From the NCBI GenBank assembly GCA_020635275.1, contig JACKAA010000003.1, positions 310,001-374,000 on the forward strand: DNA of 64,000 nucleotides, read 5' to 3'. Every line of letters starts with the position of its first letter. Positions within the stretch are counted from its first letter, which is position 1. Source of the DNA: Ignavibacteriales bacterium. Lineage in GTDB: Bacteria > Bacteroidota > Ignavibacteria > Ignavibacteriales > Melioribacteraceae. Position numbers and translations under genes: made by a program. Of the stretch, positions 35,184 to 45,479 are shown one piece after another. The notes under the pieces were generated by a model. The model saw only the letters and a program-made list of their open reading frames with translations. It made no database searches and was not told where the DNA came from.

Positions 35184-38100
35184 ATGAAAGAGTTAAGATT
35201 TAGGTCCATTTTAATAATTGCCGCAGTTGCGTTAAGTGTTTACCTCTTATATCCAACTTACAAGGATTACCAAAATAACAAAGACATATCCAATATAATT
35301 ACTCACATAAAAGATAGTATCAATACTACAAATCCAACTTTAAGTGATGAACAAGTTCAAAATTTATTGGAATTTAAAGAAGATAGTATCAGAGTTGCTG
35401 ATCCGGAAATAAAAAAAGCTAGAGAAAAAAGAATTAAGCTTGGTCTGGATCTTCAAGGTGGAATGTATCTTGTAATGGAAGTAAATACAGCAAAACTTTT
35501 AGAAAATTTAGCAAAAGATCCTGATCAACAATTTAAAGACATCTTAAATGAAACAATTAAAATTGCTAAAACTTCTGATGAAGATGTTGTAAGTATTTTA
35601 TCGACAAAATTGGCAGAAAACAATATTCGTTTAAGTAGATATTTTGGATCAATTAGGCAAGAAGATGCTGATATTATAAATGATTTGTCTGAACAGGAAA
35701 CTGACGCAGTAACTAGAGCAATAGAAATTATTCGTAATAGAATCGATCAATATGGAGTTTCCGAACCAACCATTCAAAAACAGGGCGCAAGAAGAATAAT
35801 TGTTGAATTACCTGGTATTGCCAAAAAAGAAGAAGCAAAAAATCTTCTTCAAGGAAGAGCAATGCTTGAATTTAAATTGGTAAAAGATCCCGAATTTGCC
35901 TTCCCTATTATGAATAAGATTGATGAAGTTTTAGCTGGAACATCTGCAAAAGATTCAACGGCAGTAATACAAGATTCATTACTAACACCTGAACCATCAG
36001 AAGAAGAAGTAGCTAAACAACATCCATTTTTTGCTGTTGCACGTTTATTATCTCAAAATAGTGCAGATGCTGTAGTAAAAGAAACCGAAAAAGAATTACT
36101 TAATAATTATCTAAAAAGACCCGAGGTTGCAAAGGTTATTCCTGATAACGTAGAATTTTTATATTCTGCAAAACCAGAGATTGTTCAAGATGGAGTAAAC
36201 TATTTTAGATTATTCCTTGTTAATAAAGTACCAGAGCTTACCGGTGGTGTAATTGTAGACGCTCAAGCGAATATTAGTCAGCAAACAACTGCACCTATTG
36301 TTAATATGCAAATGAATGCTGAAGGTGCTAGAGAATGGGCAAGAATAACAGGATCAAATGTTGATAAAAGATGTGCTATTGTACTTGATGGTTATGTTTA
36401 TACTGCACCTACAATTATTGGTAAAATTCCTTCGGGTAGTTCACAAATTACAGGAATGAATGATCTTGAAGAAGCTAAATTAATTGAAATCGTTTTAAAA
36501 GCTGGTGCTTTGCCTGCTCCAGTTGATATTATTGAAGAAAGAACAGTTGGTCCATCTTTAGGACAGGATTCAATTACTCAAGGATTTAGTTCAACTATAA
36601 TTGGATTTTTTATTGTAGCATTTTTCATGTTGATATACTACAAAGTGGCTGGTTCATTTGCTGATTTAGCATTACTTTTTACAATGTTATTTATAATGGG
36701 CATTTTAGCTGCTTTTAACGCCACGCTCACATTACCCGGTATTGCAGGTATTATCTTAACAATTGGTATGGCGGTTGATGCTAACGTTCTAATTTTTGAA
36801 AGAATAAGAGAAGAATTATCCACAGGCAAAACAGTTAAAGCTGCTGTTGATGGAGGGTTTTCAAATTCTTATTCTGCTATTTTCGACTCAAACATTACAT
36901 CATTTTTTACAGCCGTAATTTTATATCAATTTGGCAGCGGTCCAATTCAAGGATTTGCTCTAACTTTAATGATTGGTATTTTAGCAAGTTTATTCAGTGC
37001 TCTTGTAATTACAAAAGTTATGTTTGAATTTATGATTGCTAAAGGTTTCAAAATTGATATTGGCAGCAGATCTAGAATTTTCGATAAACTTAATGTTGAT
37101 TATTTAGGAAAGAGAAAATTAGCTTATATGGTTTCAGGTACTTTACTTGTTATTGGTATTTTGAGTTTAGTATTTAGAGGTGTCGAATTAGGAATTGACT
37201 TTAAAGGTGGATCAGAAATTGCTGTTCAATTTGAAAATCCTGTTGAAATTTCTGATATTAGAAATGAGCTAAGTTCAATTGGTTTGGGTAATGTTGAAGT
37301 TAAAACATTTGGTGATGCATCAGGAATTTTAGTTAGAACTGAATTGCAGGAAATTCCAGTAAATGTAATTCCTCAAGTAATTTCAACTTTAGATGGTTTG
37401 ATTGAAAAGCATAGTCCAAATACAATACATACAATAGTTGATTCAACAATAAATTCTGTAACGTATGAACTTCCATCAAATGAAATAGCAAATTTACTTT
37501 CTGATAAATTATTTAAAGATGGGTTTCAAGTTACACAAGCTTCTGCAGAACCTGATAATAGAAGAATTATTGTTAGTCTTTCAATTGCAGATTGGATAAA
37601 AGAAAACCTTGTTGAAAAACACTCAGATAATCCTTTCCAAGTGCTTAAAGAAGAAAAAGTAGGTCCTAAAATTGGAGATGAGTTAAAGCAAGATGCAGTA
37701 ATTGCAGTAATCTTAGCTTTAATTGTAATTTTAATTTATTTAGGATTTAGATTTAAATTTGGTTTTGCACTTGGTGCTGTTGCAGCACTTTTCCATGACG
37801 TATTAATAACGTTGGGAGTTTTCTCAATTCTTTATGGTTTAATTCCCGGTTTGAATTTGGAAATTTCCATTAGTATTGTAGCGGCATTTTTAACCTTAGT
37901 GGGTTATTCAATTAACGATACTGTAATTGTATTTGATAGAATTAGAGAAGATATTAAAATCCACAAAACTGCCAATGTTGAAACAATAATGAATAAGGCA
38001 ATTAATAAAACAATGAGAAGAACAATAATTACAAGTTTAACCACATTAATGGTGGTTACAGTTTTATTATTCTTCGGAGGTGAAGTATTAAGAGGATTTG

Positions 38101-38210
38101 CATTTACTTTATTCTTCGGTATTATCGTGGGAACTTACTCATCAATATTTGTTGCTAGTGCATTTGTGTTAGAATATTCAAAGAAGCGTGGTGAAAAGAT
38201 ACAGTTTTAA
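35184..38210 (+). CDS. secDF: SecD-SecF fusion, protein translocase subunit
   Basis: Inner-membrane RND-like accessory of SecYEG that uses ion gradient to complete export. 1008 residues in one chain: SecD (residues about 1-640) with LGLDLQGGMYLVMEV, the P1 head (AIEIIRNRIDQYGVSEPTIQKQG, about 175-200), and six helices with GMAVDANVLIFERIREEL; SecF (about 650-1008) with GVELGIDFKGGSEIAVQF and GYSINDTVIVFDRIREDI. The two conserved Asp-containing helices for proton passage are present. Fusion is usual in Bacteroidota and also known in Bacillus. The region about 235-310 of SecD contains an extra Ser/Glu-rich insertion. It ends in a strong terminator. Confidence 0.96.
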   Translation: MKELRFRSILIIAAVALSVYLLYPTYKDYQNNKDISNIITHIKDSINTTNPTLSDEQVQNLLEFKEDSIRVADPEIKKAREKRIKLGLDLQGGMYLVMEVNTAKLLENLAKDPDQQFKDILNETIKIAKTSDEDVVSILSTKLAENNIRLSRYFGSIRQEDADIINDLSEQETDAVTRAIEIIRNRIDQYGVSEPTIQKQGARRIIVELPGIAKKEEAKNLLQGRAMLEFKLVKDPEFAFPIMNKIDEVLAGTSAKDSTAVIQDSLLTPEPSEEEVAKQHPFFAVARLLSQNSADAVVKETEKELLNNYLKRPEVAKVIPDNVEFLYSAKPEIVQDGVNYFRLFLVNKVPELTGGVIVDAQANISQQTTAPIVNMQMNAEGAREWARITGSNVDKRCAIVLDGYVYTAPTIIGKIPSGSSQITGMNDLEEAKLIEIVLKAGALPAPVDIIEERTVGPSLGQDSITQGFSSTIIGFFIVAFFMLIYYKVAGSFADLALLFTMLFIMGILAAFNATLTLPGIAGIILTIGMAVDANVLIFERIREELSTGKTVKAAVDGGFSNSYSAIFDSNITSFFTAVILYQFGSGPIQGFALTLMIGILASLFSALVITKVMFEFMIAKGFKIDIGSRSRIFDKLNVDYLGKRKLAYMVSGTLLVIGILSLVFRGVELGIDFKGGSEIAVQFENPVEISDIRNELSSIGLGNVEVKTFGDASGILVRTELQEIPVNVIPQVISTLDGLIEKHSPNTIHTIVDSTINSVTYELPSNEIANLLSDKLFKDGFQVTQASAEPDNRRIIVSLSIADWIKENLVEKHSDNPFQVLKEEKVGPKIGDELKQDAVIAVILALIVILIYLGFRFKFGFALGAVAALFHDVLITLGVFSILYGLIPGLNLEISISIVAAFLTLVGYSINDTVIVFDRIREDIKIHKTANVETIMNKAINKTMRRTIITSLTTLMVVTVLLFFGGEVLRGFAFTLFFGIIVGTYSSIFVASAFVLEYSKKRGEKIQF

Positions 38211-38240
38211 GATTTTCTATATATTCAAAATTATTTATAA

Positions 38241-38267
38241 AGCCATCAAATATTTGATGGCTTTTTT
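38241..38267 (+). terminator. Strong rho-independent terminator of secDF
   Basis: AGCCATCAAA (38241-38250) and TTTGATGGCT (38253-38262) form a perfect inverted repeat with almost no loop, followed by TTTTTT. The U tract contains the stop codon (TTA on +) of the convergent phosphatase gene, so it may serve both directions to some degree. Confidence 0.85.
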
Positions 38268-40830
38268 ATAATATCTTTAATACTACACAAGTAATATCAT
38301 CATTAGGTTCTTTAACTCCTCTGAACTTTTCTAACGATTTAATAGTTTCGTTTACAATATCTTTTGAATTTGCATTAGATTTCTCTTTTAGGATTTTAAC
38401 TATTTCATTATATCCAAAAAAGTTATTTTCTTCATTCATTGCTTCGTTAATGCCATCAGAAGTAAAAACAAAAATATCATGCGGAGCAAGTGGAATTTCA
38501 GTTTCTTCAAGTGAATCTTCAAATAATTTTCCGAACTCCAAACCAACACCAATTCCATTTGGTTTAATATAATTTACAACACCATTAGAAAATTTAATTG
38601 TTGGTGTGTGCCCCGCTCTACATATCTTTATTGAACGTTTTGCTACATCAACAAATGCAATTGTTAGTGTGATGAACCATTGCTTATCAATATTACCCGA
38701 AATTTTTTGATTTAATTCTACTAAAACTTCTTTTGGAGATTTTGTTCCTGTACAAAATAGCTGAATCATTGTTTGAAGTTTTGACATATAAAATGAAGCG
38801 GATAATCCCTTCCCTGAAACATCTCCTACTACAATGAACATCTGTGTTTCAGAAACTTTAATTAGATCATAATAATCTCCACCAATCTGCATAGCTGGAA
38901 TCATTACGCCTGCAGTATCTAAGTTCTTAATTTGAGGAACATGCACCGGCAATAATCCTTCTTGAATTTTACGTGCAACATCCAATTCTCTTTCCAATTT
39001 AATTTTCTTCGCTTCTTCATCATAAAGTCTAGCATTTTCTATTGCAATTGCAGTTTGATTAGAAGCCGCGACTAATAAATCAATATCCTTACCCGCAAAT
39101 TGTGCACCGGAGTGCTTTAATCCAAATAAAAGTAATCCAATTATTTTTTGCTTCATTACCATTGGAATAATTGTATAAATTCCTTCTTCTTCCAAATCCT
39201 TATGTGCACATGGAAAGATTGCAGGGAACTCTAATTGATCAAATGCATTTGGGTGTTTTAATTCTAATTTTTCTAAAACTTTGTTACTAATTACATCTTC
39301 ATTATTTGTAAAATGCAGTTGTTTATTAATGAATCCATCTTCCCTTTTTAATTCAAATTCATTATTACTTTTATTTCTTAAAGCAATTCCAAATTTTTCA
39401 ACTTTTAAAGCATCAACAAAAGTTTCCTTAACAGTATCTAGTATATTATCTAAACCAACAATTGAAGAAATTTCATTACTGAATTTCATTAATACTTTTT
39501 GGTAAGCAAATTGTTCGGGATAAAAATATTTAGTTATTATATTTTGAAATCTATCTTTGGTTGATTGAAATACGTAAGCAAAAATTATAAAAATTCCCGC
39601 AGCAACAATTCCTTGATATTCAGTAGTAAGCGCACCACTAATTGATTGACCAAGTGAGTAAATAATCAAAAAGTAAATGCCGGCTAAAGTAAAAGTAGCT
39701 GTACCATACAAAATGGTATTCTTTAATACATCACTTACATCCAATAACGAATACCTGAATATTGAGTAGCCAAAACCCAAAGGAGTTAGAATTATTAGAA
39801 AAATTGGTAGAAAATATTCTGGCGAATTAAAAATTGAATCAGCAAGGACATCTGCTAATGTAATTAGGTAAACTAAAGCTAGTACACCAACTGTATAAGA
39901 AATCAAAATTACAAATATTGAGGTACGTTCAGAAGCTTGTTTTAATTTAAGGTAACTTACAAATAAAGAAATTAGACCAATAACAATCCCAATAAAAAGC
40001 AGAATATTTAATGAAACAATAAACGGCATGTGATATGGTATTAGTGCCTTTTCATAATTCATACTTGTATAGATAAAAAAAGATCGATATATAACTGCGC
40101 CTATGTATAAAATTCCTGGAATAGTAAATAGTAATTTCGAAACATATTTAATTTTTATAATTCGATTTTCAAATGGGAAAATCCAGAAAAAATGGACTAA
40201 TAAAAATGGAAGAAATACAATACCAAATACCCAGATTAAATCAATAAAAACCATTAAAACCGGATATTTCCAAATTGGATTAAGAATATTATTTCCGCCA
40301 AATAATGCACCAGTAGAAAACATTACAAAAAGGGCACCAATACGATAAAATAAAATTTGAGGGAAACCGTATGGTTTTGAAGAAAGAACAACAAAGCCGA
40401 CTGCTAACCATATTAAACCGAGAAGAGAAATGGCTAAATTGCCAAAACCAATAATTTTCTTAACTCTGATTGTTGTATCGAAGAGTTGTCCATTTCTGGA
40501 AACAGTAAATATTAAAGAATCTCCGGATGGTTTTCTATCAGCTAAATATGAAGCATGGTAAGTATTTCTTAATTTCTTGCCATCAATTGCAATAAAATCA
40601 TCGCCATCTCTTATTCCGGCATTCCATGTTACGCCTTTATACTTAACCAAATCGAAATATATTCTAAGACTATCATCACCGACTTTTTCTTCTTTCCACA
40701 AACATTCATCATTTGTATGCGAAGTAATATTTAATATAAAGTAAATAGTTATAAAGCCGATTATTGCAAGAAGTAAAGTAACCGGTAGAATAAGTTTTTT
40801 TCGATATTTTGAAAGTAGTCTAAAGGCCAT
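38266..40830 (-). CDS. Membrane SpoIIE-type phosphatase with PDZ-like and GAF domains
   Basis: 854 residues. An N-terminal helix (about 13-35) leads to a periplasmic PDZ-like domain (about 60-125; WNAGIRDGDDFIAIDGKKL). Seven or eight helices (about 130-410), a GAF domain (about 450-600) and a C-terminal PP2C/SpoIIE phosphatase (about 640-854) follow. Metal-binding motifs are complete: IGGDYYDL, VVGDVSGKGLSASFYM, AGHTP, TSDGINEAMN and NDDIT. These enzymes dephosphorylate STAS anti-anti-sigma proteins. Last gene of the sigma/partner-switch operon, 4 nt after the previous stop, translated from ATG 40830. The PDZ and helices suggest it senses an envelope signal. Confidence 0.88.
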   Translation of the reverse strand: MAFRLLSKYRKKLILPVTLLLAIIGFITIYFILNITSHTNDECLWKEEKVGDDSLRIYFDLVKYKGVTWNAGIRDGDDFIAIDGKKLRNTYHASYLADRKPSGDSLIFTVSRNGQLFDTTIRVKKIIGFGNLAISLLGLIWLAVGFVVLSSKPYGFPQILFYRIGALFVMFSTGALFGGNNILNPIWKYPVLMVFIDLIWVFGIVFLPFLLVHFFWIFPFENRIIKIKYVSKLLFTIPGILYIGAVIYRSFFIYTSMNYEKALIPYHMPFIVSLNILLFIGIVIGLISLFVSYLKLKQASERTSIFVILISYTVGVLALVYLITLADVLADSIFNSPEYFLPIFLIILTPLGFGYSIFRYSLLDVSDVLKNTILYGTATFTLAGIYFLIIYSLGQSISGALTTEYQGIVAAGIFIIFAYVFQSTKDRFQNIITKYFYPEQFAYQKVLMKFSNEISSIVGLDNILDTVKETFVDALKVEKFGIALRNKSNNEFELKREDGFINKQLHFTNNEDVISNKVLEKLELKHPNAFDQLEFPAIFPCAHKDLEEEGIYTIIPMVMKQKIIGLLLFGLKHSGAQFAGKDIDLLVAASNQTAIAIENARLYDEEAKKIKLERELDVARKIQEGLLPVHVPQIKNLDTAGVMIPAMQIGGDYYDLIKVSETQMFIVVGDVSGKGLSASFYMSKLQTMIQLFCTGTKSPKEVLVELNQKISGNIDKQWFITLTIAFVDVAKRSIKICRAGHTPTIKFSNGVVNYIKPNGIGVGLEFGKLFEDSLEETEIPLAPHDIFVFTSDGINEAMNEENNFFGYNEIVKILKEKSNANSKDIVNETIKSLEKFRGVKEPNDDITCVVLKIL

Positions 40831-40834
40831 TATT

Positions 40835-42511
40835 TTAGTTGATTTTTAATATTAAACTTGTAATATCATCAGATTGATTTGCACCTTTTGTATGTAATTC
40901 AACATCTGCCAATATTTTTTTTAATATTGATTTAGCTTCATTTTCAGAATTCTGTAAACACAAATTTTCCAATCGTTCATCCCCATATTCTTCATTATTA
41001 ATATTCATAGCTTCAGTTACACCATCAGTAAATAAAATAATTGCATCGTTACTTTTTAATTCAACTGTTTCATATTCGTAAGGAATAACTGTTTTCATTA
41101 CTCCTAAAATCATTCCGCCTTTTTTTAATTTTGTTATTTTTTTATCTCTAATTAGTAAAGGCGGATTATGTCCCATATTAACATAAGTAAACTGCTTATT
41201 TTCTAAATTTAATATTCCCCAGAAAAAAGTAATAAAACTGCCATTTGTAGTATTCTCAGATACCAAATCGTTCAAGAAATTAGACGCTTCTTGAAGTTTA
41301 TAGTTCTGTTTATATATTGATTTTAAAAATGCCTGTAAATTTGCCATTAAAAGTGAAGCTTGTATTCCTTTACCGGAGACATCTGCTATAGCAATTAATA
41401 TTTCATTCTTACTTATTTCAACTATATCAAAATAATCACCACCGACCATTTTTGCAGTTTTGTTAACTGCATCAATTTGATAAACTGAAGATTTGGGTAG
41501 TTTTTTAGGCAACAAATTTTGCTGAATTGATCTGGCAATTTCTAAATCTTTCTCCAATTTTTGCTTTTCAAGTGCTTCATCAAAAAGTCGGCTGTTTTCA
41601 ATTGAAATTATAGCAAAACTAGCAATAGAAGATATGTACTCAATATCAGATTTTGAATATTGATTTTTTGTTATTCTAGATCCTAAAAATATTAAGCCTT
41701 TTTTAACTTTTTTAATCATCATTGGAACAATTAGTGCAATTCCCAGTTCTGAACAATTTCTGCAAAATGTATTATTTTCATTTAATAATATTGCTGAATT
41801 AATTGAATTAATTTCTTCAGAACTCATTATTTCATTAAGCTTACTTTCTTCATATTTTGATTCAAGAATTAAATTTGAGTTTTCATTAAAAATCACAATT
41901 GCATATTTTGAAACAAGCATTTGAGCACTAATTGAATAAACCAATAGTTTTGAAACACGTTCAATTTCCAATATGCTGCTAAATTCTTTACCTAAATCGA
42001 AAATAGAGTTTAATTGATTTATTTTAGAATCTAAAACTTTATTAACATTTGATAATTTTTCAAAACTCTGAACATTTCTAATTGCGGCACTGCCAATTTG
42101 CATAACTGTAGATATAAACTGATTGTCTTCTTCGCTAAAATCTTCTTTTGATAACTTTTCGCCTAAAACTAAAAAACCTAATAACTGATCAGAAAAAACA
42201 ATTTCTTTTACTAATCCAAATTTGTTTGCTGACATATAAGAATTAAAAATTTCAATTCCCACTTTTCCATTAATAACGTGCGGAAATGTGTCAAAAATTT
42301 CACTTTTAAATCCTTTTGATAAATTAATTTTAAGTTCATCTTCATCATTAAAAAGTGCAATAAAACCTTTAGTGATTTTTAATTTACCAAAACAAGTGAG
42401 CAATAAATTATTTAGAGCAAATTCTAAATTTAGGTTAGAGTTAATATTATTTGAAAAATCAATAATTGCTGAAAGGTTACGCAGTGCAATATTACTATCT
42501 GGTAATTGCAT
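40835..42511 (-). CDS. Soluble GAF-SpoIIE phosphatase (RsbU-like)
   Basis: About 558 residues, no membrane segment. Two GAF-like regions (about 20-165 and 175-310) precede a short coiled linker (EALEKQKLEKDLEIARSIQ) and a SpoIIE phosphatase domain (about 345-558) with motifs VGGDYFDI, IADVSGKGIQASLLM, MGHNPP, FTDGVTEAMN and SDDIT all intact. Cys residues in FCRNCSELG of the second GAF could bind a ligand or metal. The frame is open to TTG 42517, directly after the RsbW-like stop; ATG 42511 is preferred. Cytosolic counterpart of the two membrane phosphatases in the same operon. Confidence 0.87.
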   Translation of the reverse strand: MQLPDSNIALRNLSAIIDFSNNINSNLNLEFALNNLLLTCFGKLKITKGFIALFNDEDELKINLSKGFKSEIFDTFPHVINGKVGIEIFNSYMSANKFGLVKEIVFSDQLLGFLVLGEKLSKEDFSEEDNQFISTVMQIGSAAIRNVQSFEKLSNVNKVLDSKINQLNSIFDLGKEFSSILEIERVSKLLVYSISAQMLVSKYAIVIFNENSNLILESKYEESKLNEIMSSEEINSINSAILLNENNTFCRNCSELGIALIVPMMIKKVKKGLIFLGSRITKNQYSKSDIEYISSIASFAIISIENSRLFDEALEKQKLEKDLEIARSIQQNLLPKKLPKSSVYQIDAVNKTAKMVGGDYFDIVEISKNEILIAIADVSGKGIQASLLMANLQAFLKSIYKQNYKLQEASNFLNDLVSENTTNGSFITFFWGILNLENKQFTYVNMGHNPPLLIRDKKITKLKKGGMILGVMKTVIPYEYETVELKSNDAIILFTDGVTEAMNINNEEYGDERLENLCLQNSENEAKSILKKILADVELHTKGANQSDDITSLILKIN

Positions 42512-42517
42512 AATCAA

Positions 42518-42952
42518 TTACTTAAGATATTTTATAAGTGTAACTTTATTCTTTTTAGAAGTTGGTTGCGAGTAGATTACTTCGTCCATTAATTTTTTCA
42601 TAAGAAACATTCCTAAACCGCCGACTCGTTTTTCTTCATAGTATTTTTTTAGATCTGGTTCCGGTACTGCATTTGAATTAAAATGAGAACCTTCATCTGT
42701 TATAGCTATTCTAAATTTATCACTTAACAAACTGATATTTACATTTATAATACCAGTTTGAGAATACTTATATGCATGCTTAATAATATTTGTACATGCT
42801 TCATCTGTTGCAAGCACAATTTTATTAGCTGTTTCGTCATCAAACCCAACTTCAGTTGAAAGTTTTTTTACAAAAGTTCTTATTTTGGCAAGGTTTTTTG
42901 TAGAACTTTTAACTGTAAGTCTCTTTCTTATATTTTTTTCAGTTTTAGTCAA
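42518..42952 (-). CDS. RsbW/SpoIIAB-like anti-sigma kinase
   Basis: 144-residue HATPase of the anti-sigma factor family, which either binds a sigma factor or phosphorylates a STAS protein. It carries the N box DEACTNIIKHAYKYS, the G1 box AITDEGSHFN and G2 VGGLGMFLMKKLMDEV, so it should bind ATP. It begins with TTG 42952, 6 nt after the STAS stop, with AAGG about 10 nt upstream; there is no nearby ATG. The order phosphatase-STAS-kinase-phosphatase-phosphatase is the standard set of a partner switch. The sigma factor target is not proven; the ECF gene upstream is the nearest candidate. Confidence 0.88.
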   Translation of the reverse strand: MTKTEKNIRKRLTVKSSTKNLAKIRTFVKKLSTEVGFDDETANKIVLATDEACTNIIKHAYKYSQTGIINVNISLLSDKFRIAITDEGSHFNSNAVPEPDLKKYYEEKRVGGLGMFLMKKLMDEVIYSQPTSKKNKVTLIKYLK

Positions 42953-42958
42953 GATAAG

Positions 42959-43309
42959 CTAGCCTTGGTTGAATTTATCTATAGCTTCTTTTTCTTCTTT
43001 ATAAAATTCATACAATAATGGAAATCCGAGCAGATCAAAAATGTTAAAAACATCATCCTTTAATCCGCAGAATTTTATATCTCCATTATTTTCTCTCATA
43101 GTTTCAACATAAGCCATAAAAACTCCCAACCCAGCACTGCTTATATACTTTAGATCTCTAAAATTGACCACAACTTTATATTGTTTATCGTTTATAAGTG
43201 AGTTAAATGCATTTTCAAGTTCAGGAGCTGTATGGGCATCTAAATACCCCTTTACATTTAAAATGCTTATAGGACCAACTCCATGTTTTCCAACATCGAA
43301 TTCTGCCAT
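42959..43309 (-). CDS. STAS-domain anti-anti-sigma factor, copy 1
   Basis: About 116-residue STAS domain. The phosphorylation loop is LKYISSAGLGVFM, with the conserved Ser of SSAGLG. The closing helix is IFDLLGFPLLYEFYKEEKEAIDKF. When dephosphorylated such proteins bind the RsbW kinase and free its sigma factor. The frame allows TTG 43312, but ATG 43309 with GGGAG 7 nt upstream is preferred; it overlaps the stop of the preceding phosphatase gene by one base. Likely substrate of the three phosphatases around it. Confidence 0.9.
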   Translation of the reverse strand: MAEFDVGKHGVGPISILNVKGYLDAHTAPELENAFNSLINDKQYKVVVNFRDLKYISSAGLGVFMAYVETMRENNGDIKFCGLKDDVFNIFDLLGFPLLYEFYKEEKEAIDKFNQG

Positions 43310-45399
43310 CAAATTTCTCCCTTTAAATTTTTGTAGCTATTCCACTTTATAAGTATGAGCGTTATATCATCATGTTGAGAACTATTTCTTGAAAATGTTG
43401 TAACTGATTTCATAATTTTATTTGATAATTCTTCAACTGAAAGATTGCTGTTATTTTTAATAATTTCTTCTAATCTATTATATCCAAATTCTTCAAGTTC
43501 TTCATTTACTGATTCATTAATTCCATCTGTAAACAAGGTTATAATATCGTTATTATTTAACTTAATTTCCATTTCTTTTAAAGTATTTTTAAACTTACTT
43601 GTATAATCTAAACCTAATCCAATTCCTTTTGGAATAATTTTTCTTACTTCTGATCCATTGAAATAAAAAAGCGGAGAATGACCGGCCCTGGCAAAATTAA
43701 ACGTTTCTTTTTCGGTATCAATAATTCCATAAATTGCCGTTACAAATGTTTTTCGAGAAATACTTTCTTCAAGAATCGAATTTGCTAAAGTAAGAAGTTC
43801 TTTGGGATCATCATAAAGTTTTGATAAGGTTGCAAAAATTCCCTTCACCTCAGCCATTATAAAAGCGGCTTCAATTCCTTTACCGGAAACATCTGCAATA
43901 ACAACACCCAGCTTCGTTTTGCTAATTTCAAAAAAATCGTAATAATCTCCGCCGACTTCAAATGCCGGAACAAATAGTGATGTAATTTCTAAGTTTTTAT
44001 AAATTGGATTTCTTTGTGGTAAAATTTTATACTGAACTTCTCGAGCTACATCAAGTTCTTTTTCTAATCTTTCTTTCTCTATTGACTCTTCTAAAAGTTT
44101 GGCATTTTCCAATGCAACTGCGGCAAATCCGGCAAAAGTTCCAACTGGTTTGCAATCCTCATCTTCAAATATTCTACTTGTTTTTCTTGCAGCAAATAAA
44201 AATCCTTTATTATTGTTATGAACTGATAAAGGAGCTGAGACAATTGATTTAATTGAGTTTGGTAAATTATATTTTTTCTCAAATAAATTTAAATCCGTTA
44301 TTTTAACTTCTGTATCAGAAAGTAATTCATTCTTAATCAAAAATTCAGAGATTTGATTAGCATCTATTATTCCTAAACCTACAATTGAATGAAGATTTAT
44401 TTTATCATTTTCCTTAATTACAATCCATGCTGCATCAGAATTACTGACCTTCAATGTTGTTGATGTAATTGTTTCGGATAATTCTTCAAAATCAAAAACT
44501 TGATTCATTAACTTACTTAAATCTTTAACTGAAGTTAATTCTTGAGATTTTCTATCAATTGCTTCTGCCGTTGGTAAGTGAAAAAGTGTAGTAAAGAAAA
44601 TTACAGTGAAATAAATTGCACCATAAATCATTGTTAAACTTAGCAACTGTTCAAGTGCAGGTGAAAAATTTCTAATAATTATGAATTCTTCAGATGAAAG
44701 TGTAGAAAAATTAATCCATGATAAAACAGATAAAACAATTGAAAGAGCTAATAAAGCAAGCTTTTGTTTTTTATTGAGAAATGCTATCCATGCTACCCTA
44801 AGTGAAATACTTAGAATAAAACTAACTGTAATTATATAAAAAGCATTATATATAAAATCATTTTTCGAGTCCAAAATCACTTGTAAATTTTCAACATTTA
44901 GATTCGGTTTTAAAAGAGAAGCTGAAATTGCAGTCAGTAAAAAGAAGATAATCATTATATTAAAATATAATGTGGGGTCTTTCTTTTGTCTGTGAAAACA
45001 AAGACTTTTATATACGGAAAATATATACGCCAATGAACTTATAAATACGAAAACAATAATTGTAGAAAAAAGAACATAGAGAAAATTTGAACTAGTAATT
45101 GAATTTTGAGCTTCAGAAAACATCCAAGATGAAAGCGAGATAATAAAAAATATTAAAGCGTTTAATATCCCAGTATTTATAACTAATGTAAGAGGTTTGC
45201 TTATTCTGATATTAATAAATTCAGTAACATAATTTACCCAGGCAAAAACTGCTATTAAAATTAACAACTCATTTATTATTAGCAGAAAAATAGAATCGTT
45301 AATAGGAAAAACTATTTTAAATATAAATAACAGTACGGAGATAAAAATAGCATTTTCAATTTTTTTACTATGAGGTACTTTAAGGCTGCTGACTTTCAA
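43309..45399 (-). CDS. Membrane GAF-SpoIIE phosphatase
   Basis: 696 residues: about eight transmembrane helices (residues 10-270), a GAF domain (about 290-440), a coiled linker (LEESIEKERLEKELDVAREVQ) and a SpoIIE phosphatase domain (about 470-690) with VGGDYYDF, IADVSGKGIEAAFIM, AGHSP, FTDGINESVN and HDDIT. The membrane part differs from that of the 854-residue paralogue and has no PDZ domain, so it probably reads a different signal. TTG 45399 is the start, with AAAGG upstream; the frame has no better ATG. It lies 80 bp after the sigma gene and overlaps STAS copy 1. Confidence 0.87.
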   Translation of the reverse strand: MKVSSLKVPHSKKIENAIFISVLLFIFKIVFPINDSIFLLIINELLILIAVFAWVNYVTEFINIRISKPLTLVINTGILNALIFFIISLSSWMFSEAQNSITSSNFLYVLFSTIIVFVFISSLAYIFSVYKSLCFHRQKKDPTLYFNIMIIFFLLTAISASLLKPNLNVENLQVILDSKNDFIYNAFYIITVSFILSISLRVAWIAFLNKKQKLALLALSIVLSVLSWINFSTLSSEEFIIIRNFSPALEQLLSLTMIYGAIYFTVIFFTTLFHLPTAEAIDRKSQELTSVKDLSKLMNQVFDFEELSETITSTTLKVSNSDAAWIVIKENDKINLHSIVGLGIIDANQISEFLIKNELLSDTEVKITDLNLFEKKYNLPNSIKSIVSAPLSVHNNNKGFLFAARKTSRIFEDEDCKPVGTFAGFAAVALENAKLLEESIEKERLEKELDVAREVQYKILPQRNPIYKNLEITSLFVPAFEVGGDYYDFFEISKTKLGVVIADVSGKGIEAAFIMAEVKGIFATLSKLYDDPKELLTLANSILEESISRKTFVTAIYGIIDTEKETFNFARAGHSPLFYFNGSEVRKIIPKGIGLGLDYTSKFKNTLKEMEIKLNNNDIITLFTDGINESVNEELEEFGYNRLEEIIKNNSNLSVEELSNKIMKSVTTFSRNSSQHDDITLILIKWNSYKNLKGEI

Positions 45400-45479
45400 A
45401 ACAAAATACCTTTAATGAAAAGAAATTTTGGGAAATATTTTTTTTTGATAATTACAATAGGAAAAATATTGCATTATTG

